Shown one piece after another: positions 10,601 through 16,782 of a stretch of DNA of 64,000 bases (positions within the stretch are counted from its first letter, which is position 1; each line of letters begins with the position of its first letter). The DNA lies in assembly GCA_016716475.1 (NCBI GenBank), contig JADJWG010000004.1, forward strand, positions 682,001 to 746,000, given 5' to 3'. The notes under the pieces are model-generated. The model made no database searches. It was not told the origin of the DNA and saw only the letters and a program-made list of their open reading frames with translations. Source of the stretch: Phycisphaerales bacterium (GTDB lineage Bacteria; Planctomycetota; Phycisphaerae; UBA1845; Fen-1342). A program made the translations under genes and the position numbers.

Positions 10601-10929
10601 ATGATCTCCCTGACTGCACCGCTCGGGTGATGCACCACGATCCGGTCATACACACCGTCCACAACGTACACCGTACCGTCAGCCGCAACGCGTACGCCTG
10701 TCGGCATGAACAGCGGGGTATCGGCGGGGCCGGTGTAGCTGCGTACGGACTGCACACGGAAGCGGGCCGTGGCGTCCTGCGCGCGCGCGGTGGTCGCGGG
10801 GTCGGAGGGTGAATTCTGCCCGGCGCCGATCACAAGGAGTATGGCTGCGAGGCCGACGGAGGTGAGAATCCAGCGGGCACGGCGGAGGAGCCGGGTACGC
10901 GGAATCGGAATGCGGGGCGTTGCGTCCAT
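7678..10929 (-). CDS. Twenty-heme c-type cytochrome with N-terminal NHL propeller
   Basis: A 1,083-residue exported electron carrier. Residues about 15-37 form a signal or membrane anchor. Residues about 55-340 read as NHL-type beta-propeller blades (repeats such as PTGVRVAADGTVYVVDG and PFGLATLPGGALLVVD). The rest contains 20 CXXCH heme-binding motifs that I counted one by one, beginning with CTVCH and ending with CTTCH, and spaced about 25-45 residues apart with many extra His residues for bis-His ligation. Such a molecule can carry electrons over a long distance outside the inner membrane. Its start codon overlaps the last base of the preceding cytochrome gene (shared position 10929), so it is the third gene of an operon with a cytochrome b. 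Fusion of an NHL propeller to so many hemes is uncommon; the propeller may dock a partner protein. Confidence 0.85.
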   Translation of the reverse strand: MDATPRIPIPRTRLLRRARWILTSVGLAAILLVIGAGQNSPSDPATTARAQDATARFRVQSVRSYTGPADTPLFMPTGVRVAADGTVYVVDGVYDRIVVHHPSGAVREIISSVEDHALAAPLDVWLDSRGQLWIADTGNECIVVRAENGTLAARFTPPAELRPTRGFDLAGLALSPDERTLWVADNNHHRLLRCDLTTGAWETFGQRGGSRGEYQYPFGLATLPGGALLVVDVINGRLQQIFPDGTAEAVIGAYGVDLGQFYRPKAVAVDAAGRIWVADGTLGVIQIFATDGGLLGALADETGTVLQLDHPLGIAFGADDEVYVVELGAHRVRQFLLTEDPRAFPPRMTAGARGPTAGQQARACTVCHMEWMAPLVDGTRTLLAAVPDNPPDHPAVSRAEMCLGCHDGGVGDSRRRVWMEHGHRIGQPVPADVRVPPDLPLTGGQMACRTCHSAHTQPDTRNTLETIVFLRGDGVASDLCLKCHGDLAGGAHAGMHPLGPMKIAVPEQLHAPETRKLLHTSGVTCLTCHTGHGAQYEQLMVVDPNTNDMCLSCHEQLSPVLFEADHRSRHGHLPMLSAEQRDVATSLGTRTAESGALLCTTCHQAHHATVPQNLLAFNLAERDVCSACHTVQATVVATPHDLRQTAPDATNIHGVTVTQGGVCSACHTAHQPGLPAQPTALNPAGQCLNCHQTGQLAAKRVLPAHNHPGADCTGCHNPHEPRFGHFLSAPAEDNCRRCHANQSHFAGGGHDLRKNPEVWPEVSRDTGDACLACHRAHGSDETRLFRAGLAADQTGRDAACVACHAESAPGARTASALIHPQAPHSALVLNPTTRPVHLPLTTGPHGEQQLGCSTCHDPHQSPDIHRHLLRAERGAPPETLCLSCHTERTNIHMIGHAIPFIRAAGFEADHCLPCHTTHGDPGKVVSQKLWPRALWEFEGSAEIPVADRFCIACHRTAGAAPVPAVASHPDVVIFNPYSPTAANYLPLFDDTGEVASSGHIACRTCHLTHGRSEQAPLPEDATALGARELRARAWHLRSFGQENVCTTCHGFDGLRRFMYFHQVERRSGPVQISRGLAEPTLTQ

Positions 10930-12056
10930 CAGTTCTGCGAATTCCCGGGGGGGGTGTCTGGAGCAGGGGTGTCGGACGGCGCAGGCGTCACAAAACCTGG
11001 TAGAAACAGGGGGCGTCCGGCCATGATGTCTTCGATCGCGCGGAAGATCCAGCCCGCGTGCAGCGCTTCGATGCGTGCCGGGGGATAGCCGACGTGGGCA
11101 AGATCGATGAGCGACGTGGCGGTGGTGTGACAGTGGGTGCAGTTGAGCGTGGCCGGCCGGCGCAGGGGGTGAATCCGAGCCAGGAGTGTAGCCCGCTCGT
11201 CTGCGGACAGCTGCGCGCCGCGGCTGAGGAACTCCCGCACCGGGCCCGCAGTATCGGGGTGGGCAAGGAGCGGGGCATTGGCGCGTGCATCGAGCAGGGC
11301 GAGCTTGGCGCCGTATTCGCCGCGGAAGTGGCGTGGTACTTCGTCGCGTACGGCCGCGACGGCGTCCTGGTAGAGTTTGCTTGTGTGTCGGGGGGCGGCC
11401 ACCTGGTCAGCCAAGGCGAGCAACATGGGTTCACCGTCGGCCTCGCGCGCCGCTTGCCGCAGGTGATCGACCAGCCAGCGCTGGTCGGCGGCGGTGGGCG
11501 CCCGGTCGGCGTCCTGGGCCGCCGAGGAGGTCAGCCACTCGTAGAGGACCAGCAGGGCGGGAGTGCCGGTGCGCCGCCCGGTCTGCAAATCGTACCAGGT
11601 GAGAGGCAGGGGTGTCGTCGGGCTTTGCAAATGGCAGACGCCGCAGTGAATACTGGTCGCGTGCATGTTGAGGAAGGCGCGTACTTCCTTGCTGCGGCCG
11701 TGCGGCAGCGGGTTGTGGCAGCCGCTCTGCGTGCAGTTGTTGAGCGGGTCGGGCTGAACCCAGCCGTCGATCTGGTGGTAGTGCGCGATCGGTGTGCGGG
11801 CCGATTCAGCAACCTGCACGCCGAGCCAGTCGGTACGGCGCGTGCGTAACACATCTTCGGTCAGGCGCGTCGGAATGCCGGTAATCTGGGCGGGGGCTTC
11901 GGCGGGATAGATGAGTGTCACGACGAGGTAGCGCAACGCGCCGTAGCTGAGGTACGCCACCAGGAGGATGACGGCGACCGCATAACTGCGCTTGAGGAGC
12001 TCGAGCACGATGCGTGTGAGTCCGCCGGAACGGTGGCGCGTAGCGGCCTTAGTCAT
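10929..12056 (-). CDS. Membrane-anchored c-type cytochrome (NapC-like position in operon)
   Basis: A 375-residue cytochrome with one N-terminal membrane helix (about residues 20-45) and a periplasmic domain with two standard heme sites (CGVCH, CTHCH) and one expanded site, CTQSGCH (CX4CH). The ATG at 12056 overlaps the stop codon of the upstream cytochrome b/c gene (ATGACTAA), and its own end overlaps the next start, so the three genes are translationally coupled. The frame is open for 19 codons further upstream, but those codons lie inside the previous gene. It probably relays electrons from the cytochrome b/c subunit to the 20-heme protein. A CX4CH motif is rare and usually needs a dedicated heme lyase or marks a special heme, as in some nitrite reductases; whether heme is attached here is unproven. 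Confidence 0.75.
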   Translation of the reverse strand: MTKAATRHRSGGLTRIVLELLKRSYAVAVILLVAYLSYGALRYLVVTLIYPAEAPAQITGIPTRLTEDVLRTRRTDWLGVQVAESARTPIAHYHQIDGWVQPDPLNNCTQSGCHNPLPHGRSKEVRAFLNMHATSIHCGVCHLQSPTTPLPLTWYDLQTGRRTGTPALLVLYEWLTSSAAQDADRAPTAADQRWLVDHLRQAAREADGEPMLLALADQVAAPRHTSKLYQDAVAAVRDEVPRHFRGEYGAKLALLDARANAPLLAHPDTAGPVREFLSRGAQLSADERATLLARIHPLRRPATLNCTHCHTTATSLIDLAHVGYPPARIEALHAGWIFRAIEDIMAGRPLFLPGFVTPAPSDTPAPDTPPGNSQN

Positions 12057-13962
12057 GGTGCGGGCCCTCCGGCACGTGCAGTTCGCGAGCGGCGTCGCGA
12101 ACGAAGTCGGCATGCTGCTCAGCCAGTTCCGCTACCGGGGTTTGACCGGTGATGGTGGCGAGCGAAAGGGGGAAGACGTGCGGGCTGAACATGACGTTGA
12201 CAATGTGCAGGATGCCGACGTGGATAATGGCGAGGAACGCTTCGTAAGTGTGTGCGATCAGGGCGATGTTGAGGATTCGGCCCCCGAAGTAGTGCGACGT
12301 GACCTGCTCGGCCCACAGCATCAGGCCGGTGATGCCGAGCAGCGTCGTGCCCCAGGCCACGCCGATGTACTCGAATTTCTCCTTGATCGTGAAGCGGCCG
12401 AAGCTGGGCGGATCCTTCCGCAGCCCGAGCAGGTACAGCAGGTAGTAGTGCGCTTTGAGCAGGTCCCCCGGCTGCACCAGCATCGGCATTTCCCAGATCG
12501 CGCGCAGCAGCCCGCGCTGCCGTCCGTCCGGCAGCCGGAGGAGCGCGCTGCGGAACATCGTGGTCAGGGCGTACACGAAGTGGGCGAAGAACCCGATGAT
12601 CAGCGCGATCCCGGACCAGTGGTGAATCTGCCGGGCGGCGCCGAGACCGCCGAATGCTTCGATCGTCACCCGCGCCCAACCGTGATCCGCGAATTTCATT
12701 GGGAACCCGGTCAGCGCCAGCAGTACGAAAAGCACGACCAGCAGCCAGTGCTGCAGGCGCTGGTTGACCGTGAAGCGCGCGAGTCGTGCCCGTCCCTGCG
12801 GGTGGGAGAGCACGCGCTCAGTCAGGGCCTGGGCTGCATGGCCGGCATGGTGCTGGCGGCCGATGACAATCTGGAAGAGCTCGAGCAGACAAAGCACGAG
12901 CGACGGGCCGAACGACACGGCCGTCAGCACGATGAAGGCCACGGCGACCCAGAATTCCAGCGTGCCCTGCGCGCTGGGCAGATCGAGGTGGACAGCGGCC
13001 GCCGCGATGCCGACATCGGCGCCGGGATGGCAGCGTGTGCTGCGACAGGAGTTGGCGATCGAGTCGGGGTGGACCGCCGAACGCGGGTGCGATTGGGCCA
13101 GGATCAGGTGAGTATTCTCCCCGGGGCCGACGTGGCACGACACGCAGTCGGCGGTCGAGTTGTCCCCGAGCAGGGCGGCCTTGCCGTGAAAGCTGCGCAC
13201 AAAGCTCGCCACGGCGTTGGGCATGTTGTGCTGCTGAAGCACGAGTGGGTCCGCGTGGCACACCGCGCACACCTGGGCCTGGTCCAGGGGAGGTCGCGCG
13301 GCCTGCAGGCGCGCCCCGACATGCCTCAGGTAGTAACCGACGTCGACGGGAACCTGCTCAGCATGGCAGGTATCGCAGCGATCGAAGCCGTGGCGCGGCA
13401 TCAGGCGCAGGTGCGGCGACAGATCGTCCAGCGAGCGAAACAACGGCTCATCGTGACAGTACAGGCACTGTGACTGGCCCGCCTGCAGCAGGGGGCCGCC
13501 CGTGAATTCGAGCTGGTCCAGCTTCTCGCGCGCGTGAACACTGAGATCGAGCGCCCGTGCGACGCCCTCGTGACTGAAACGCCGGGCGGTACCGGCGCTG
13601 TCTTGCAGATGGCACTGCCGCGTGCAGTCCACCCGACTGATGGGTTTGTGCGGGATTACGGCTACTTCGCTGCGTTCGTGGCAGTCGGTACACGCGACAC
13701 GGGCGTGCGCGCCGAGCCCGAAGCGATGGTAGGCCGCGCTCGTGTAGTACACCTGGATGCGCTCGGTCTGCGGGTCGAAGCGCGAGAGCCCGCGGTATTG
13801 GTGGCACAACAGGCAGTTGTCCGGGTCATCACCGAGCGCCTGCGGCGCGAGGCCCAACCACAACATACCGGCCAGCAGCAGCGCGCAACGGGTGCCACAT
13901 CGCCGATGCAAGGTGCTGTGCTGCAGCCGGTCGGCCGCAACCGTGTTTCGTCTACGGGACAT
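12049..13962 (-). CDS. Multiheme cytochrome c fused to b-type membrane cytochrome
   Basis: A 637-residue quinol-linked redox subunit. After a signal peptide ending near ALGDD, the periplasmic half carries six CXXCH sites (CLLCH, CTDCH, CLYCH, CDTCH, CAVCH, CVSCH), one CX3CH (CTRQCH) and one CX4CH (CRSTRCH). The second half has about five membrane helices with conserved His residues (for example LQHWLLVVLF and HHWSGIALII), as in the b-type subunits of formate dehydrogenase and NiFe hydrogenase (Cytb/DUF4405 group). It should oxidise menaquinol and hand electrons to the c-type hemes. The ATG at 13962 has GGAGG ten bases upstream and was preferred to a TTG 36 bases earlier. It is the first gene of the three-gene cytochrome operon; the promoter must lie between it and the divergent LuxR-type gene. 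Confidence 0.85.
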   Translation of the reverse strand: MSRRRNTVAADRLQHSTLHRRCGTRCALLLAGMLWLGLAPQALGDDPDNCLLCHQYRGLSRFDPQTERIQVYYTSAAYHRFGLGAHARVACTDCHERSEVAVIPHKPISRVDCTRQCHLQDSAGTARRFSHEGVARALDLSVHAREKLDQLEFTGGPLLQAGQSQCLYCHDEPLFRSLDDLSPHLRLMPRHGFDRCDTCHAEQVPVDVGYYLRHVGARLQAARPPLDQAQVCAVCHADPLVLQQHNMPNAVASFVRSFHGKAALLGDNSTADCVSCHVGPGENTHLILAQSHPRSAVHPDSIANSCRSTRCHPGADVGIAAAAVHLDLPSAQGTLEFWVAVAFIVLTAVSFGPSLVLCLLELFQIVIGRQHHAGHAAQALTERVLSHPQGRARLARFTVNQRLQHWLLVVLFVLLALTGFPMKFADHGWARVTIEAFGGLGAARQIHHWSGIALIIGFFAHFVYALTTMFRSALLRLPDGRQRGLLRAIWEMPMLVQPGDLLKAHYYLLYLLGLRKDPPSFGRFTIKEKFEYIGVAWGTTLLGITGLMLWAEQVTSHYFGGRILNIALIAHTYEAFLAIIHVGILHIVNVMFSPHVFPLSLATITGQTPVAELAEQHADFVRDAARELHVPEGPHHD

Positions 13963-14212
13963 CAGCGCACGGCCTCCGCGAGGGGATACGACCACCAATC
14001 GATAAACTGGTGTGAAAATGGTAACTGCTCCGGGCCGGATGCGAAGCGCTTTCGCGGGGAAAAACTTCGCGCTGGCTCGCGGCCGTCGCGACCGGTTATA
14101 TTTTCGGGCAACGATACTGCGGTAGTGACGATGCCGGCGCCCGACGAGCGGCGCTGGCTAGCCTGACCACGCACTTCACGGCGTACTCGGAATGAAGCCA
14201 CCGGAGTTCTCA

Positions 14213-14866
14213 ATGCATCCGCTGCGACATCGCAACGGCGATGGTGTCTGTCCGGTCGACTGCCTGCTCGCCCAAGCCGTAGCCCGCTTACCCGTCGGAC
14301 TGATTCTCACTTCGGCCAGTGGCCGTGTGCTCTGGATCAATGCCGCGGCCGAAACCATGCTTGCGATCGAGGCGAGGGAGTGTCTCGGACGCCCCATGGA
14401 ACAAATGCGGATGGATCCGGTGCTCTCGGCATTCTGCCAGGATGCTGCGGAGGTGGGTGGCGAACACAGTGCGGCCCTGTCTGTTCGCTACCCGCAAGAG
14501 CTTGAGTTGAAGGTTTCCCTGGTATGCGGACGGGACAACAACGGGGCGGAGATCAGCCGGGCCCTGATCCTGAGTGACATCACGGCGGAACGACAGGTAC
14601 ACATCACTCTATCGCAGGCGGTGACACAGCGGTTGCTGGATCTGACCGGGGGGCACATGCCGCCTGAGCCCGTTAAGAACCTGACACAGCAGGAGTTGCG
14701 CATTCTGCGGATGGTTGGACGTGGGCTCGGAAACGATGAAATTGCCGGTGAGACGAGCATTTCGTCATCCACCGTGCGGTCACATCTCAAAAGTCTTTAT
14801 CGGAAGCTGAATCTGAATTCTCGTGCGGAAGCGGTGAGTTTCGCAATACGTAACCATCTTGTCTGA
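14213..14866 (+). CDS. PAS-domain LuxR-type transcriptional regulator
   Basis: A 217-residue DNA-binding regulator. Residues about 20-125 form a PAS sensory domain (LPVGLILTSASGRVLWIN), and the C-terminal 60 residues form a GerE/LuxR helix-turn-helix (LTQQELRILRMVGRGLGNDE, then SSTVRSHLKSLYRKL). It has no receiver domain, so a ligand or redox signal sensed by PAS probably controls it, not phosphorylation. CCGGAG lies six bases before the ATG at 14213; an in-frame ATG at 14192 is possible. It is read away from the cytochrome operon across a short gap and towards the nine-heme lipoprotein, which makes both cytochrome units plausible targets. That regulatory link is inference from position. Confidence 0.8.
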   Translation: MHPLRHRNGDGVCPVDCLLAQAVARLPVGLILTSASGRVLWINAAAETMLAIEARECLGRPMEQMRMDPVLSAFCQDAAEVGGEHSAALSVRYPQELELKVSLVCGRDNNGAEISRALILSDITAERQVHITLSQAVTQRLLDLTGGHMPPEPVKNLTQQELRILRMVGRGLGNDEIAGETSISSSTVRSHLKSLYRKLNLNSRAEAVSFAIRNHLV

Positions 14867-14885
14867 AATAGGTTGCGCATCATCT

Positions 14886-14900
14886 CCCCCCCCGGGGGGG
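14886..14900. other. C8G7 homopolymer palindrome
   Basis: Eight consecutive C followed directly by seven G, 19 bases after the stop of the LuxR-type gene. It can fold on itself in either strand and could act as a terminator stem or form an unusual DNA structure. No T-tract follows, so ordinary terminator function is doubtful. Confidence 0.5.
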
Positions 14901-15096
14901 AAGAACTCTCCCTTCCGACGATTGTGCAGGATCGAAACCTGGTCGAAACTGATAGGCATGTTGGCGATTGGTTCGAGTGCCCTCGACCCGTCGTGGCGCG
15001 TTCGAAGACGCACCTCGCAGGCCATTGGGGACACGCGATAGGCCGATAAGGTCCATCACGCGAAGTCGAAGTGGCGTCACAGAAGGAGAAGCGGAC

Positions 15097-16518
15097 ATGT
15101 CGATGAAAAGAACCCTCATAGCATCCCTCGCCGCGTTCGGGGTGGTGCTCCTGCTCGCGGCCGGTGGTTGTCCACAAGTACAACCTCCCCCGAGCAACGG
15201 CAATGCGAACGACAATGCGAATGACAACGCCCCGCCTCCCACGACGGGCAATTCCGGGATCGGAGGCAAGTTCGTCGGATCGAGCCGCTGTGGACTTTGC
15301 CACGTCTCCACGCATCGCGATTGGAATGACACCCTGCACGCCCGCGCCTACCAGACACTCGTGAACATCGGCCAACAGAACAACAGCGTTTGCATCGGCT
15401 GCCACGTGGTCGGGTTTGGTGAGCCGGGTGGCTTCGTCGACTTGGCGACGACTGCGGATCTCGCTGGTGTTGGCTGCGAGTCCTGCCATGGCGGTGCCCG
15501 CGCCCACGCGGAGAACGTCGTGGACCGCACCCTGCGCCCGCCCGCCGACATCAGCGCGGACGTTTGTGGCCGGTGCCATACCGGCACGCACCACCCGACC
15601 TTCGAGGACTGGGCTGGTTCGGGCCACGGCAGCATGTATGAAGGTGTGCGCGACGGCATCATCGCCGGACAGGCCGGCCGCCTGAACACCTGCGGCGTGT
15701 GCCATTCGGGCGACGCGTTTTACCGCATCGTGCTGAAGAACAACACGGTGCCCGACGACGCTTATCTCGGTGTTGCGCCCGAGAGTCTCAACACAATCAC
15801 CTGCGCAGTCTGCCACAATCCGCATGCCAAGACGGGCAATGCGGCCGCGCCGGAGGACGGACGCGACTACCAGCTCCGCTACCCGCAACTCGCGACCCCC
15901 ACGCCGGTCAACACGGTGGATGGCGTCCAGAAGGTGACGCGTTTCAACCTCTGCGGCCAGTGCCACCACGATCGCGGAACCACCTGGCTCGCGAGCGCCC
16001 GTGGGCCGCACCACAGCGTGCAGATGAACGTCTACCTCGGCGAGATGCCCGTACCGGTGGACGAGAACGACAATCCGCAGTTGCTCGTGCCGAGCCGCGT
16101 CTCCGTGCACTCTTTCGCTTCCGAGCAGTGCTCGACCTGCCACATGTACCGGAAGGACTTCCAGAGCGACATCGCTCCGGCCATTTCCGGTCACAGCTTC
16201 GCCGTTGACTTCGACAGTTGTGCGACTTCGGGTTGCCACCCGTCGCGCGGCCAGTCGGAGCAAGTGTGGGCTACACTCCAGGCCGAAATTGCAGCGCGAC
16301 TCGCGAACGTGAAGGCCGCCCTGGGTGACCCTGCGACCTGGCAGTACACGGCCTCGGGTGGTCCGAATGCGGCCGGCCAGGCAGCGCTGCCGGAGAACAT
16401 CCGCAAGGCCCGCTACCTGATCTCCTACGTCGAGAGTGACGGTAGTCTGGGCATGCACAACCCGGCCTACGTGCGCGATATTCTGATCGAGGCGCAGCGC
16501 CTGGCAAATCTGCCGTAA
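15097..16518 (+). CDS. Nine-heme c-type cytochrome lipoprotein (cytochrome c554-like)
   Basis: A 473-residue lipoprotein electron carrier. The signal peptide ends in LAAGGC, followed by a linker made of repeated N-A-N-D units, a typical planctomycete lipoprotein spacer. Eight CXXCH motifs (CGLCH, CIGCH, CESCH, CGRCH, CGVCH, CAVCH, CGQCH, CSTCH) and a terminal CX4CH (CATSGCH) follow. The arrangement near the N terminus (FVGSSRCGLCH, then a spaced CIGCH and CESCH) recalls the cytochrome c554/multiheme family that handles small nitrogen compounds or relays electrons. AGAAGGAGAA precedes the ATG at 15097; the longer frame upstream is non-coding in character. It stands alone, followed by two strong hairpins. 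It is probably a partner of the cytochrome operon on the other strand, also with CX4CH sites. Confidence 0.85.
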   Translation: MSMKRTLIASLAAFGVVLLLAAGGCPQVQPPPSNGNANDNANDNAPPPTTGNSGIGGKFVGSSRCGLCHVSTHRDWNDTLHARAYQTLVNIGQQNNSVCIGCHVVGFGEPGGFVDLATTADLAGVGCESCHGGARAHAENVVDRTLRPPADISADVCGRCHTGTHHPTFEDWAGSGHGSMYEGVRDGIIAGQAGRLNTCGVCHSGDAFYRIVLKNNTVPDDAYLGVAPESLNTITCAVCHNPHAKTGNAAAPEDGRDYQLRYPQLATPTPVNTVDGVQKVTRFNLCGQCHHDRGTTWLASARGPHHSVQMNVYLGEMPVPVDENDNPQLLVPSRVSVHSFASEQCSTCHMYRKDFQSDIAPAISGHSFAVDFDSCATSGCHPSRGQSEQVWATLQAEIAARLANVKAALGDPATWQYTASGGPNAAGQAALPENIRKARYLISYVESDGSLGMHNPAYVRDILIEAQRLANLP

Positions 16519-16564
16519 TCACTACGGCGTGCTGGAGCGCGCTTCGCGTGGTGCCCTTGAGAAT

Positions 16565-16602
16565 GCGGGCGGCGGTTGGTGAGCACACCAACCGCCGCCC
16601 GC
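16565..16602 (+). terminator. Long GC-rich hairpin after the nine-heme gene
   Basis: A perfect 16-base stem (16565-16580 with 16587-16602) closes a six-base loop, 46 bases after the stop of the cytochrome gene. No run of T follows it, so it may act with Rho or as an RNA-stabilising structure. Confidence 0.6.
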
Positions 16603-16715
16603 GGTGTTTGGGGGGACGTGTCGTGTGGTGCTCGTTGGCTTCTTGAAGCTCACGGGCAGCGTATGAACCGGCCCCGCATTGCGGTGTCGACCGACATGGC
16701 CCCGGGAATAATGGA

Positions 16716-16739
16716 ATGCCCGCGCGTGGGCGCGGGCAT
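16716..16739. terminator. Hairpin between convergent genes
   Basis: A perfect 10-base stem (ATGCCCGCGC with its complement) and a GTGG loop lie 43 bases downstream of the stop of the minus-strand VIT/VWA gene. On the minus strand it is followed by a T-containing stretch. It is placed to terminate transcription from either side. Confidence 0.55.
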
Positions 16740-16782
16740 CCTGTTTCCCCGGGCCTGTCCCGACGCAGGTCATGCGCGCCAG

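Noticed and set aside
11992..13473. A 493-codon plus-strand frame
   Set aside because: Antisense of the cytochrome b/c gene; rich in Gln/Arg/Val with no recognised motif.
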